This document shows positions 1 to 11,565 of a DNA stretch of 64,000 bases, piece by piece (position 1 is the stretch's first letter; each line of letters begins with the position of its first letter). The translations under genes and the position numbers were made by a program. Source of the stretch: Ceratodon purpureus (Eukaryota; Streptophyta; Bryopsida; Pseudoditrichales; Ditrichaceae); contig CM026426.1 of the NCBI GenBank assembly GCA_014871385.1, forward strand, positions 62,411,599 through 62,475,598. Reading direction: 5' to 3'. A model generated the notes under the pieces. The model saw only the letters and a list, made by a program, of their open reading frames with translations, was not told where the DNA came from and ran no database searches.

Positions 1-1
1 C

Positions 2-1036
2 CTCGTGTTTGTGTATACAAATTCCAAGATAATTTCCCAGTCCAAGTTGAGTGCCTTAGGCAGGTTCTACGGGGAGTTGGAGGGGAAGGAGGATCCGAAG
101 GCCGTGGAAACCGAGGATGTTGACTACTCTAGTGAGTCTGATGTTGATCTACCCTTCGATGATCTATCAATTGACCCCCCCATCGAGGCCCCAGTCGACG
201 ACCTCGAGGTGTCTCCAAAAGGAAAATCCCGTTGTTCTCCTGCGCCAATGGAGCGTGCTTTCGAGTATGATGATGTCGAAGAAGAAGGTACCAACGAGGA
301 GGATACGATTCATCTTTCCTCTTTTTTGAATGGAGACGGTTTATTAAACAGTGATAAGATTCTCCGGGGAGGATCCTCTCATACTACCGTGGATTTGGTC
401 ATACCAAAGAAAGAGGGAGACCCCACCATTGATACTTCTAAGGTTGTTTCTCCAAACTTCAACCGCCTGAAGGACGATATGGTTCCACCCACTACAAAGG
501 AGGATGTGCCCGTACCCGTATCGGGTGCATCTCGCACATTGTTTGGAACTGCAAAGACTAGGGTCCAAGTTGGTGGGTTCGAATCGTCCACGAGGTTGGT
601 TGAGTTGTCTAAAAAAATGAAGGCAGATGCTAAGGCTGCTGAAGTAGCGGAGAAATGTAGGAAGAGATTGGTCCGAACCCGACAAGCGGACCCGGGCCTC
701 CTCTCTACTGATGACGGACTTCCAATTGGGAATCTCTTTGGGCCGAAGTTGGCTTTGGGAAAACCGGACATATTTCCTGAGAAACCCCCTGCTAGAGCCA
801 CGTCCAAGCGAAAGGCTGTAGACAAGACTCAGAAGGTGTTGGCTTTCAATCCTGGGAGGCCAAAAACTCCTTTGGATGACCCGAATGGCCCAAAGAAATT
901 CCTGAACCCATTCGAGTCAAAGAAGAAGACTAAGGCGAGGGTGAAGAAGGTACGCGAGAGCGATGGCGATGACGAATACGATTCTTCCGGTCCTAGTGGG
1001 GCCGAAGTGAAGGACGACAGCGATTATGTGGCCTGA
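2..1036 (+). CDS. C-terminal part of a highly charged hypothetical protein (5' end outside window)
   Basis: The frame is open from the left edge of the window to a TGA at 1034-1036, so this is the 3' part of a larger gene; no in-frame ATG near the edge is a convincing start. About 344 residues are visible. The first third is acidic (runs of D/E around residues 30-60 and 85-100); the last third is basic, with clusters such as KSKKKTKARVKK, and ends in an acidic/Ser tail (DGDDEYDSSG). There is no membrane segment and no recognisable catalytic motif. The composition suggests a nuclear or nucleic-acid-associated protein, which is inference only. Unlike most frames in this window it has no internal stop. 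It is convergent with the minus-strand RING gene that ends at 1497. No family is recognised. Confidence 0.55.
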   Translation, partial: LVFVYTNSKIISQSKLSALGRFYGELEGKEDPKAVETEDVDYSSESDVDLPFDDLSIDPPIEAPVDDLEVSPKGKSRCSPAPMERAFEYDDVEEEGTNEEDTIHLSSFLNGDGLLNSDKILRGGSSHTTVDLVIPKKEGDPTIDTSKVVSPNFNRLKDDMVPPTTKEDVPVPVSGASRTLFGTAKTRVQVGGFESSTRLVELSKKMKADAKAAEVAEKCRKRLVRTRQADPGLLSTDDGLPIGNLFGPKLALGKPDIFPEKPPARATSKRKAVDKTQKVLAFNPGRPKTPLDDPNGPKKFLNPFESKKKTKARVKKVRESDGDDEYDSSGPSGAEVKDDSDYVA

Positions 1037-1496
1037 TTGGGCACGATAGTTAGAAGGCGGCATTTCCAGTGCACCACCCTAGAATGCCACTCTTTTATGA
1101 ATGTCCATTTCTAGAAACCATTATCATATTATATCTCATTTAAGCGGTGGTGCTTGCCTCTTCAATATTGTCCTCCACGTTGTGTACTTATTTTTACTTT
1201 GATTGTACTTCTCGCAATTTCTTTCTCGTAATGAATGTACACAATCTACATATGAAGTTCGATGCATCTAAGTACTAACAATTCTTTCAACACAAATGCA
1301 ACTCCGATAAAACATAAATGAAATTGTATTAAAACCAGAGGTAATTTTTGCAAGTACATATAGAAGTAGTGTAAAGTCCATACACCCGGCTCCGCAACCA
1401 ATATATATATATACTGCTCTAAATACGACTATCACCCAGTGTATTGTCACATTAACCGTAGTAATGCGGGTACCATGTCCAACGTAAATACTCTAC
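1037..1496. other. Intergenic spacer between convergent genes
   Basis: AT-rich spacer between the TGA of the left-edge gene and the TGA of the minus-strand RING gene. It should hold both 3' UTRs. I see no other feature. Confidence 0.5.
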
Positions 1497-1784
1497 TCAA
1501 CGTCCATTGTTTGCATTTGACCTCCGAGTTTGGCGTCGCTGGCTTGGATGTGTAATTGTACCCCCCGATCGATATTCTTCTTCCACGCGTTCCAACGAAC
1601 GACGATTATCTTCCCCCCATTCGGGGTCATCTTCATAAGGGTTGTCTCGATTGCGCTTCTTGGAATTCTTCCCGTCCCACAACTCCTTTGCCTTTTCAAT
1701 CTTGGCTACTGTTTCTTGCACAATCTTCTCAATCCTATTGCGTGACCAACGAGAGGAATTATCCTCCGCACGAAGTGCCCTTCT

Positions 1785-3086
1785 CTAGTCGCAAACTATT
1801 TTCTGAAGAGCATCGTCAGACTTCTTAGTGATCACCCAGTAGTCTAGGTCCGAATATTTGAAGGATTCCTCTGTAAAAGTGCGACGATGCTGAATGGCTT
1901 CTTCTAGTTTGGCCAATACAAGTGCCCTCCCAACCGGGGTTCTGTCATACATCTTGTACTCATCAAGTTGCCCATAGTCCCGTTCTACTTCTCTTCTCTT
2001 ACCGTCGGCATCTACCACAACTTCCGGTTTTGGAAACCGGAAGAAGCGATTGCCATGTATACTCCAATGTCCACCGAAGTTCCTACAAAAAAATTCTCCG
2101 TCCTTGGCATCCGGAATTTCACGTGCCCTCATCTCCACCTCATAGTCGTGTGTCATCCATGAAAGATCGTCCATTCCGGCATCGTTAGCCGTAGATAGTT
2201 GGTGAGTCATTGTCTCCGGGTTCCAAGCCAGTGATTTGCCCCAATCATAATAATTCAGCTCTTTCTTAGGTAGTTGGTCTAGTGGTAAATTCCACCGATC
2301 AAACTCATGCCCAGGCGGCATCACGTGTTGTAGTCCCAGCATCTCGTAAAAACGTGAACTAATTGGGGAGCGACACATAACACACTGTTTGTTGTTTAAA
2401 GCAGCCTTCGCGATGCAGGTTATGTGGAACTTGTGATTACAATTCCCCATCTCAAAGGCCCCTTCCGGCCCAAAATATTGTTGACAGATGGGACACGTTT
2501 CCTTTGAATATTCCTCCGACGGTTTGCGGGTATGGATAACCACACGTTTCGATTCATCCAAATGAGATGATAGTACATCGTACGGCATCCACCCCTCCTC
2601 GACCTCTAGCGCCCAGTCAATGACCCCTTCTTTATTTTTGGAACTATGTAATGTGCGCTCCATCATTTCTCCTACATCGCGCCATATCGTGATTTTTGTA
2701 GCATCCTCGCCGCCCTTGGCTGCTGCCTCGTTATACTTCTGTAAAGATGATTGGATAGCTTCTTCGACATCCATAGAAGTAATTGCACATTTCTTCATAT
2801 CCTGTTGTGCTCTAGAGACTATTGTCTCCTTATCTCGTAGTTTGTGGACCCAACCAAGCCATGATAATGCCCTTATAGAAGATGGTGTATCATCTACCAT
2901 CTGTATGGTGGTCTTCAGCCTTTCCAGTTCCGTACGGGCCTCGTCTCTTTCCCTTCTAGCCACCTCCAAATCCCGTAAAAGAATGTCTAATTCTATTGAA
3001 TCATCCATTGGCCCTTTTCCTCTATCCTCATGTCCTGGTGTTGCTTGGCTAGAGCCAATGTCCAATGGAACTGGACCAGATGTCAT
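1785..3086 (-). CDS. RING-H2 segment of the same gene
   Basis: This is a 433-codon open segment from ATG 3086 to TAG 1785-1787, three codons after the TAG at 3096 and in the same frame as the upstream segment. A coiled coil occupies residues about 30-75. The RING-H2 finger is at residues about 200-245, with ligands in the order CPIC, GNC, NH, KFH, ITC, KQC and VMC (C3H2C3 pattern). Downstream is a Trp/Asp-rich region of unknown function. After the TAG the frame stays open for 95 more codons to TGA 1497, ending in a basic stretch. This could be an independent gene if ATG 3086 is used. Confidence 0.6.
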   Translation of the reverse strand: MTSGPVPLDIGSSQATPGHEDRGKGPMDDSIELDILLRDLEVARRERDEARTELERLKTTIQMVDDTPSSIRALSWLGWVHKLRDKETIVSRAQQDMKKCAITSMDVEEAIQSSLQKYNEAAAKGGEDATKITIWRDVGEMMERTLHSSKNKEGVIDWALEVEEGWMPYDVLSSHLDESKRVVIHTRKPSEEYSKETCPICQQYFGPEGAFEMGNCNHKFHITCIAKAALNNKQCVMCRSPISSRFYEMLGLQHVMPPGHEFDRWNLPLDQLPKKELNYYDWGKSLAWNPETMTHQLSTANDAGMDDLSWMTHDYEVEMRAREIPDAKDGEFFCRNFGGHWSIHGNRFFRFPKPEVVVDADGKRREVERDYGQLDEYKMYDRTPVGRALVLAKLEEAIQHRRTFTEESFKYSDLDYWVITKKSDDALQKIVCD

Positions 3087-3305
3087 TTTAGACTTCTAAG
3101 ACGCCATCCCTTGTGTGGCCCCATCTCCACTTTTATTTGAGAATTTAGAAAGGCCAAGGTCATCGGAATCCTCACCATCGCTCAGTACTTCAATGATACG
3201 ATCCTTTCCTTCCACCTTCACCACTTCCTTCTTCACCGCAGGCTTCACTTCTTTTGTTTTGTTTTTCTCCTTATCTACCGGGTGGTAGATTTTGCACTCT
3301 TCCAA

Positions 3306-4667
3306 TTATGCATAAAAATTCATCTTCACATTGTCCAACCTTCTTGTCAAACTCTTGATTTGTTGCGTTGCCTCCATTAAATCCTTACTCAGGGCCACGT
3401 TCTCTTCGCCTAATTGCACACGGTCTTCCAGAAGAGGCTTAATGGAAGATACCAAAGTCTCAATGCTGAGGGCACCGTGTATCATGCCCGAAGTGATACT
3501 TCCAAATGCATGAGCCATGTTTAGAAGATCTGGTGCCATGGCGCCTAATACGGAAGCCCCTTCTTTCAGGGTGTGTGCAATCTTCAACACATTATGAATT
3601 TGTTGCACTTCCTTCGTGGTTTTTCCTACAGCGTCTCCCTCTGTGGTATTCTCTAAGCCCCCACGCTGTTCATCAGAGGACACCTCCGTCAATTTGATGC
3701 TAAAATCTAGTAACTCCTTCAATGATTCGTTGTTTGGCATCGACTTCACCAGCTCCATAATCTCCGAAATGGAATGAACTGCATCCTTTGTGCTATCCTC
3801 TTCGGTAGGCACTTGTACTATTGCCAAGGAACTTGGACCATCATCCACTAAACGAGGCTTGGAGCATCCGGCTTCCGCAGCCGTAAGATGTGTTGAGCAG
3901 TCATTGTCCACCTCCACTTCCACCTCATCTACGGCTGCCTTGCCCTTTGTATCGTTGGAAGATTTCACCGTGATTCCCAGGTCTGCTCTAGGAATAGTAG
4001 GGACATTAGTTTCTGTGGCAACGGGGAACATCGTAGCGATCACATTGGCAATGGCAACGGGCTTCTTTTCCTCTGGATGATGCGGAGTTTCATTCTGTAA
4101 TTTTTTTACTTCATTCTTCGGAAAGCTCTTTAGATGTGGCCACTGCCGCTTTCGGAACTCCGCTACGACCTTCTTTGCTTCCAAAGGATCGATCAGATAT
4201 AAATCTGGAATGTCTCTTACCATCCATCCAATTTGCAACGGCCTGTCTTTCGTAGTGGGGTACGTACACCAACTAATCTTCCGCTTCAATATTAGCTCCG
4301 CATATACCATACTGCAAATGGTATAATTGAAATGGCCTTTGCTGGGCTTCCGTTGCCCAAACATAGTAGTCCAGACTTCATATGCCCGATGCAAGAAATG
4401 GTCATCCATGCATGACCGGGGCTTGCAAGTAAAAGTCCGTGTGTTCATCTCGTGTTGTTCTCGGGGCCACAACTTGTCAATGTGATACATCTTCACATAC
4501 TTCTTGCACTCCTTGAAAGTCCAGAAAATCTCCCCTACAGATTCCCAGCCTTCTTCTGCTACAATGTTTTTGTTGTCTAGGATCTCCCACGAAACGTTGT
4601 GGCACATTCCCTTCGGCCTGTTCCTCTTCCCGGTTCCTCCAATCTCATCATGTTCCGGATTCGCCAT
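3306..4667 (-). CDS. N-terminal segment of the RING gene: CKxYVKM/MVYAE family domain plus coiled coil
   Basis: This is a 453-codon open segment from ATG 4667 to TAA 3306-3308. Residues about 30-150 hold the shared family module: an EEGWE motif, CKKYVKM, a KLWP motif, an HF pair, a YEVW motif, MVYAEL and a closing W. The same order occurs in the protein starting at 9113. Residues about 190-330 are low-complexity and acidic. The last 60 residues form a heptad-like coiled coil. The function of the module is unknown to me. If the TAA terminates translation this segment alone would be the product, lacking the RING finger. Confidence 0.6.
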   Translation of the reverse strand: MANPEHDEIGGTGKRNRPKGMCHNVSWEILDNKNIVAEEGWESVGEIFWTFKECKKYVKMYHIDKLWPREQHEMNTRTFTCKPRSCMDDHFLHRAYEVWTTMFGQRKPSKGHFNYTICSMVYAELILKRKISWCTYPTTKDRPLQIGWMVRDIPDLYLIDPLEAKKVVAEFRKRQWPHLKSFPKNEVKKLQNETPHHPEEKKPVAIANVIATMFPVATETNVPTIPRADLGITVKSSNDTKGKAAVDEVEVEVDNDCSTHLTAAEAGCSKPRLVDDGPSSLAIVQVPTEEDSTKDAVHSISEIMELVKSMPNNESLKELLDFSIKLTEVSSDEQRGGLENTTEGDAVGKTTKEVQQIHNVLKIAHTLKEGASVLGAMAPDLLNMAHAFGSITSGMIHGALSIETLVSSIKPLLEDRVQLGEENVALSKDLMEATQQIKSLTRRLDNVKMNFYA

Positions 4668-4879
4668 AGTAACCTCGTTTTAAACAAAAACGATATGGTT
4701 TTGTTTTAAAGAAAACAAGGAGTTGATAAATGACGTTTACAAAATAACGAATACAGAAAATTCAAAAACTCCCCCCCCCACAATAAAAAGGGACCCCCAT
4801 CTCCTCACCCCCACGTACCAACAAGCTCCCAAGTGAATTGGGAAACTGTAGCAATAGGAGAGGGACTATTGAGGAGAGT

Positions 4880-5435
4880 GAAGTGAGGAAGTGGGGGACG
4901 GCCGTCGCCATATATGGCGACGGCCCCCAACCCTACGGCCGTCCCCCCGAGCCTAGTGCCGTCGCCCCCCGATCCTACGGCCGCAGCCAATGGCCGTCGT
5001 CCCGAACCTGACGACGGCCGTTGGGGGACGTCGGGTCGGGGGCCACGGCGACGGCCGCGGAGGCCCGTGCCTCCGCGGCCGTCCGATCGGGCCGTGTCCT
5101 CGGCGACGGCCGTCCGATGAAGGCCGTCGCCGAGGGGACGGCCTTGGAGACGGCCCCCGAGGGGGCGGCTTGCGGCCCTCCGATCGCGGCCGTCCCCGCG
5201 GCCGTCGCCGTCCGATGGTGGCCGACCGCGCGGGGACGGCCGCGGGGACGGCACCGTCGGCGACAGCCTGCGGCCGTCCGATCGGGGCCGTCTCCAAGGC
5301 GACGGCCGTTCGATCACGGCCGCGATCGAAGGGCCGTCCCCGCGGACGGGCCCTCGCGGAGACGGCCCACGGCCGTGGAAACGGCCCCCGACTGTGGGGA
5401 CGAGGCCGTCGCGGCCGCGGGAAATTTCCCTCCCC
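4880..5435. repeat. GC-palindrome array 1 (GGCCGTCC type)
   Basis: About 550 bp of extremely GC-rich DNA in which GGCCGTC/GACGGCC occurs dozens of times in both orientations, often followed by CGATC or CGCGG. It starts and ends abruptly in AT-rich DNA. Every frame is open and Arg/Pro/Ala-rich because stops are rare at this composition, so the long ORFs here are not taken as genes. It lies about 220 bp upstream of the ATG of the minus-strand RING gene. Similar arrays are at 8150-8735 and 13340-14060. Confidence 0.85.
4900..4925. promoter_or_regulatory. 26-bp perfect palindrome with CATATATG centre, TATA-like
   Basis: The bases from GGCCGTCGCC through CATATATG to GGCGACGGCC form a perfect 26-bp palindrome at the gene-facing end of array 1. 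The centre gives a TATA-like core about 240 bp upstream of the ATG at 4667. A promoter role is inferred from position only. Confidence 0.4.
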
Positions 5436-8149
5436 CCCTTTTTTAAAATACAAATGAAAAGAACATATAATGCTACATCTTCCGATCACATATTAAACTA
5501 AACCTGTTAATTTCTTTCACCAATTAAAATGAGAACAGCAGTTAATGTAAACATGAATTAAAATACTTCATGGTATGCAAAGCATCTAAATTCTTCAACG
5601 AGTCAATATTCCGTACGCTCCACTGAAGTTAATGTATGTGTCATTTATTCGAATCATTATTTCTGTTGTTTCTATCGTACGCATTTCAAGGTGGTCTATC
5701 ATCGCACTCCAGAAGTTCCTTGCAGAAATCGAACTCATCTAAACTTGTTTCAGAAATTGTAATCTAAATAGTTCTCCGTCTTCTTATTCTCCGCTTTGAA
5801 TTTTTGTTTTTTTAAATACATAAGTGCTTCTATTATACTTTCATTAAACGGCTTCATATTCTCAATTTAATTCGAGTTACCATCTCTTTATGTACTTTTA
5901 ACGTTCCTCCCTCTATACAATTTCCACTTTCGAATATTGTTTTCATTTACCTCTTCTTTATTTTCCTCTATGTTTATTCCCCTCTAGTTTATGCCCTTTT
6001 TTTAACGTCTAATTTGTCTAATTTAGAACTCCAACCCTCGAAGCTCCATAAATGTCATTTCGTGAATTTCTTCCTTTCATATCGTTTTGAACGTTCGTAT
6101 TTCAATTTATTTCCTCCATGACCCATGTTAAAGTATATTTTACTAATTCGACCACTATTCCACCATTTTACTAATTCTACCCTACTGCTTTAGTTTTGAA
6201 TTATATTCTACTAGATGTACCCTACTGCTTTAGTTTTTATTGAGTACTGTACCCCTCTTTCATATATACGTTTTCAACTCTCCATGTATCACTACATCAT
6301 GGCCGACTTCTATTTCTTGTAATAATTATAATTTCGATACTTTCCCTCTCAAACTATTCTTTTTTCGTCTATTATTTTGATGGTTCACTCATTTGTTTAC
6401 TTATGAATATACTTCTACTTCACAGCTTTCCCCAAGTGTATCGATACGTTATTTCTTAATATTACACCCGTCGTCGTTATAATTCTAATATTCATATCCG
6501 TCCTCAAACCTCTTGTTCTTTGTGTTGTTCATTAATTTAATTAATTACTATTCCGAAACAATACCACCCTACCAAACATCGTTCATCAGTATTTTTAGTA
6601 TTCCAATAATATGTATATATATTTCTAAAATTATGTCCCGTCAATATACGTTTTCGTGTAATAATTTTATTTCCGTACTTGTAGCTCCAAGTATTTCACG
6701 TCGTGACTTTTTAATTTTTCCTTGGTACAGTATAGTCTATGTGTCTCTATGAATTATCGTGCTTGTTAAATTCTCTCATTGTGTCATTAGTAAGTGATTA
6801 CTTTTGTACGTATGTACTATACATTGTACAAGTTAGAATCCAATTCCATATTTATATTTACGTTAAAGTGTATATGAATAAACATATATTCCTATAGTAT
6901 ATAATGTAAATGTGTTACCTAATTTATTTATTTTATTTCATATAAGTTACAACTCAATTCTGGGTGTGGGAAACTAGAATTGTTTATAAAAACAATGATT
7001 TCAATTTTAGTCGTTCACAAATTGGCATTATTCAGTGACGATTGAATGTTTTCTGTTTTTGTTTTGTTTTTTACTATTATCCCTTCCTCATCTCATAATG
7101 TGAGCTAGTGATTTTTTATTTTTTTTTAATGATAACACAGTACTACGGTATGGAAGTGTGTAAAATAAAAGACATTAAAGTGCAAGGAGAGTTTTTATAT
7201 TTCATATAACTCTAAACCAGGCATGAGAAATTAGAACTGAACCATCTGTTATGAAAACAATGATTTGAGTTTTATTCCTCCCATGAATTGCATAATCCCA
7301 AGAGAATTGAATGTTTGTTTTGGTTTTTTTCACTTTATTATTATCTCCAGTTTCTCTCATAATCTAAACTACTATTTATGTTTTTATTTTTGATTCTATC
7401 ATAATACTAAAGAACGAGAGTATGTAAAATTAAAGAAATAAAACTGGGGTAAATCATTCCATTAAAAATTAGAGTCAAAGAATCTATATAAATATTTTCA
7501 TTGTATACCACTATTCGAGAAGAAATTGGATCTATATTTCTAAGAGATTTATGAAACCGTAAACCGGTGAAATATAAATGCAAATCTCTTAACCATTTAA
7601 ACGTAAGGTGCACCGCATGAAAAACCAAGTGTGTACATCAATTTATGCGTTGAATTACTTCTAGTGCATTCTCTCCGCGATGTTCCTCTTATCATCTCCT
7701 TGTTGACATTTACTCTTTTGATTTGTAAGTATAAAATGTTAATTCATTACCGTATGCTAAAACATGAGTAACTTCGTTTATTTAAATGACAATTGGTAAA
7801 AACTCTTTTAGTATACCCAAAATGTTTACGGTTCTTTCCATTCAATAGGATATATATTCTTCTTCATAAACGTGTTCACATTATTTGTAGATCCTAGGGG
7901 GTTATCCACCTCCAAAGAACCAAAATATCACATAGTTCATTGGATCCCAATTTCAAACGTCGACCCCATCTCCCCGATCACAGGATCTTCAGGACATTCC
8001 CCACAATATCCGGGATATGTCTGAAATTTCCATTTGTAGGAGATATAATGTCCAAACAATCCCAAGCGGGATTGTTTGGGACAAGAAGGAGGGGGGAGAG
8101 TAGGGGAGGAGAGGGGGGAGGGGAGGAGAGAAAACACAAGGGGAGGGGA
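5436..8149. other. AT-rich intergenic region, no gene seen
   Basis: About 2.7 kb of AT-rich DNA between arrays 1 and 2. ORFs here are short and low-complexity, and I support none as a gene. The only structure noticed is the diverged tandem duplication at 6939-7440. Confidence 0.6.
6939..7440. repeat. Diverged tandem duplication, about 255-bp unit, two copies
   Basis: 6939-7190 and 7199-7440 share an ordered series of landmarks: CATATAA at the start, AAACAATGATTT, GAATTGAATGTT (GATTGAATGTT in the first copy), CTCATAAT, and a final TATGTAAAAT or TGTGTAAAAT. Identity looks moderate, so the duplication is old. Confidence 0.5.
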
Positions 8150-8735
8150 GTTCCTTCGACCCTCCCCCCCCCTCGGCCGTCCCCGGGGACGGCCACGGCC
8201 GACCCTGCATGAACGGCCGTCGCCCAGGGCCGTCCGATCTTCTCCGCCGAGAAGATCCTACGGCTCTGGACGACATCCGTCCACGCGGGGACGGCCGTGG
8301 CCGACCACGCGTGGACGGCCGCGGCCGACACCGCGGTCGCAGCCCCCCCGACCTCGGGGTCGGCCGCGGCCGTCCCCGCGGGGTCCGACAAGGCCGTCCC
8401 CGGGGACGGCCACGGCCCACCCCGCGGTCGGAAGGGCCGTCCGCGTGGACGGCCGTGGCCGACCACGCCGCTGCAGCCTCCGACCGCGGGGTGGAGCACG
8501 GCCGTCCCCGCGGTGGCCACGGCCGACCCCGGGGACGCCCGTCGACGTGGTCGGCCGTCCCGACCGTGGGGCGGCGGTCCACCGACGCAGCCTTTGGGGA
8601 GCGGTCGCGGCCGCACGACCGGTCGCGGCCGCGATCGTGGACGGCCGCGACCGCTCCCGCGACGGACCAGTTACGGCCATTGGATTCTCTATTCCCCAAG
8701 ATCCAACGGCCGTAGGGGGGCCGTCGTTTGACCTA
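8150..8735. repeat. GC-palindrome array 2 (GGCCGTCC type)
   Basis: This array has the same composition and motif as array 1, with repeated GGCCGTCC, GGGGACGGCC and GCGGCCG in both orientations. It is preceded by a G-rich purine stretch (8085-8160). It lies upstream of the plus-strand gene that starts at 9113, so its orientation relative to the gene matches arrays 1 and 3. A TATA-like CATAAATG follows at about 8762. Confidence 0.85.
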
Positions 8736-9112
8736 ACTGGCTGCCTAGGGGTTCGGGCCAGCATAAATGGTTGGCCCTTCCTCCTTTTTCTTCACTTGGG
8801 TGCTCGTGCTACATGTGCTGGATTTACTTCAGTTTAGTTGCGTTCCTCCAAGCTTTTACTACTTCCCCACGGGTTATCGTGGGATTGTGTTTAGGGTTGT
8901 CAGCACCGTTTGTTGGTTATTATGAAACCAACAATATAGTGCTTCATACGTACGGTTTTTTGGCAGGAGTTCTGGGTTTTGTTTTAGTCCTTATGCACTA
9001 GATATATACGAGATTAAATCAACTTTTATACGGTGGGGAGAAGTTACAGGCATTGTTACGAGGTTGGTTCGATACACGGTATTCACAGCTACTCGCTTAC
9101 CGGACTTTCGCC

Positions 9113-10615
9113 ATGCCTCGTAACGACCGGGGAGGACCCTCCACTCTTAAAAGGAAACACCCCTTGGATCCATACGCTACGAATGACCCTGATTGTGTAG
9201 CAGAGATTGGATGGGAGGGGGAACCATCACCATGGCGGATGGTAACTTGCAAGGAATATGTCAAGATGAAGCACCTCATGAAGTTGATCCCAGTACATCT
9301 ACGTACCGAGGCTGCGGAGAAACAGGCAACACGGGGAGAGATCAGGATCGACAATTGTGAAAGTAATCATTTCAAAATTGGATACAACGAGGTTTTTCGA
9401 GCAGCACGAATCCAGAACTCCCGACCTCATATCATGTTGTATTCGAATATGGCAATGGTGTACGCGGAGATAGTCTTATTCAAGAGGGTTGACTGGACCA
9501 CAGTCTCGGGATTGAGGACAGATAGAATGAACAGAGACAGCATGGATCTTGTAACAGACTGGAGTGGACATAGCGATTGTCCCCCATTACATATTTCAAA
9601 CCGTCGGAGTCCACCGGCACAAGATGCAGGAATACAAACTCTAGCCATCGAATATAATGATGAGGAACAGGAGAGACGTCGTTTAAGCTATGATGATGAA
9701 GACAACTATCGAGGGCGTCGCTCAAACGAAAATCCCAGGAATCGCAGAGGGCATCGTGCCAGAGAGTCATCGCGTACCAACCATGAGGAGTATGGACAAA
9801 GCTCTGCCCACGGGGGACACCGTTCGCTAGATCGTCAAGACATGGGACCCCACAAACGAGGCTATGGCCACGGGGAACCGGAAGGAGCTGATTTACCCTT
9901 TGACTTTGCGGATGGTGTGTATGGACCCTATGGGGGATGACCGTGGCCAGATTATGCAACGGGATCAAGATACTTTAGTAACTATGACGACGGCTAGTCG
10001 GAAATACCGAGTCCTCCAAGGAGTGCTAGTCCGTGCCATCGAACACCTCCGAGAGAGGTACCTCACGGTTATTCCCCAGATCGCGAAGAAGATACGCAGA
10101 GACTCGGACGTGATGATTACGCATCTCCCCCTCCATACCGCGGATATGGTGGTCATGGTACCCCATCTGCCCTATTTGCAGAAGATGATTACAGATCATC
10201 TTCGCGGACTCCGCCTTGAATATTTCCTCCACCTCTAGGTTATCACACCAACGGTACTGATCACAATAGCGGGGACAACCCCAACGTACGTCATCCCGAT
10301 AACAGAGTACCACCTCCTCCTTTTGGATACCCTCCCGGTCGAGTTGTAAGAGATAGCTATTTTGAGGAAGAACTGGAGTTGGAGCGAACAAGGCAAAATT
10401 ACGTACTACAGATGGAGAATCATGCGTTTCACCTTAGACGGGATAATCGAAGATTGATGGAGGAGAGAGAGAGACTTCTGAGAGCCTCCACAAATTCTGC
10501 AAGGCACGGGCCACAAGAAACGTACGATCGGGGAGGTCCAAGCGAACTCCCCAATGATGGGAACTATTATCATCCATATGACTACAATGGGTTAGGGTGG
10601 AGGGGAGACTATTAG
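9113..10615 (+). pseudogene. CKxYVKM/MVYAE family protein with in-frame stops
   Basis: ATG 9113 opens a frame read to TGA 9938-9940. The same frame stays protein-like through TAG 9995-9997 and TGA 10217-10219 to TAG 10613-10615, about 500 codons without a frameshift. Residues about 25-130 carry the family module also found at the N-terminus of the RING gene (EIGWE, CKEYVKM, KLIP, HF, YEVF, MVYAEI, final W). The rest is Arg/Asp/Tyr/Gly/Pro-rich and low-complexity, then a short coiled coil (near 10370-10490) and a Tyr-rich tail. There is no RING finger. The two TGA codons would be Arg and the TAG Gln after one T-to-C reversion. If the first TGA is the true stop, the product is 275 residues. Molecular function unknown. 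Confidence 0.55.
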
Positions 10616-11565
10616 AATGGGGTGCATGGTAGTACTTTCTACAGCATCGGAGCGTACCGAGACTTTAATGTGGACTTCGCATATTACAAATTTACAACGG
10701 AAAGTAAAAGATGCAAACATAGTATGTACGTAGTTTGCAGTTTTGTAGATGGAGGTTTAAAATGTACGGACTCAAGAATACTGGCACGTGCCACATTTTG
10801 CAAGTAGAATAGATATAATTAGTGTTTTAGAGTGTAGTTGTGTTGTCTTTTATATTGTAGTTGTCTTCACATTTGAAAGGAATTTACCTTTTTAATATTC
10901 TTCTAGCATTATTCTAAGTGCACATTACTATCAATATCACTATTTTTAAAATGACAACTTCCTATTGACATGGGTTACGAGTCTACAACTTACGAGCACT
11001 AGAATATAATGAATCTCAAGAGAAGTATGCAAAATAATTTTCAATTATTTTTTTGGCTAAATTAATAAGAATATCGTGAATGATATTTTTTGATGGATGC
11101 ATATTTATATCTAAGGTATTTGTTAGTACAAAGGATTATGAGCAATCATGTTTTGCAGCCCTTACGCTTTCGTCTTCACGAAAAGAACTTCAGTATACGC
11201 TTGCCAATATTTGTAAGAATAAAAATTACAAAGCATAACGGTTACAATTCACATATCGCATCATTTTCATAATTAGAATTGAGAGTATCGACTTTTAGCT
11301 AGATGTGTGGAGCCAATCCGTTTTCCTCATAATACAAGGGGTAGAAATAGACCAATCTTAGTACAGAGACCATATTTGAACCAAATGCAAGTAAACTTTA
11401 TAAACAAAATATTGACCCATGTACAAAAATTGAGATTCCAACATCTCATAATAATACAGAGTGTAAATATGACTATTCACTACTAAGAGCTATGCCCGCC
11501 GTCCGGTAACAAAAAAAACATTATGCTTTTATAGGAATACGGAAAGGTAGATATGTAACTCCATA
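10616..11565. other. Intergenic region, probable 3' UTRs
   Basis: AT-rich DNA between the convergent ends of the 9113 gene and the kinase-like gene. No supported gene or repeat. Confidence 0.5.

Larger units (their letters stand above)
1497..4667 (-). pseudogene. RING-H2 domain protein with three in-frame stop codons
   Basis: One reading frame of about 1057 codons runs from ATG at 4667 to TGA at 1497-1499, broken only by TAA (3306-3308), TAG (3096-3098) and TAG (1785-1787). There is no frameshift. Domains in order are: an N-terminal module with CKKYVKM and MVYAE motifs shared with the gene at 9113; a long linker; a coiled coil just before the first stop; an acidic/basic linker; a second coiled coil; a RING-H2 finger near 2350-2500; and a charged tail rich in K/R/E. 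A RING-H2 finger normally binds zinc and recruits an E2 enzyme, so an E3 ubiquitin ligase role is the family expectation. Each stop could derive from a Gln codon by one C-to-T change. It is called a pseudogene on the stops alone; readthrough or a splice variant is possible. A GC-palindrome array and a TATA-like site lie upstream. Confidence 0.6.

Noticed and set aside
4805..5489. Long overlapping ORFs on both strands in the GC-rich arrays (also 8076-8837 and 13225-14279)
   Set aside because: All six frames are open because stop codons are rare in this repeat; the peptides are only Arg/Pro/Gly/Ala and share no domain. They are repeat artefacts.
8771..9001. 76-codon hydrophobic ORF
   Set aside because: Starts at TTG, lies between array 2 and the ATG at 9113, and is more likely 5' UTR or intron.
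10622..10807. Continuation of the 9113 frame beyond TAG 10613
   Set aside because: The 61 codons lack the compositional character of the upstream protein and look like 3' UTR.
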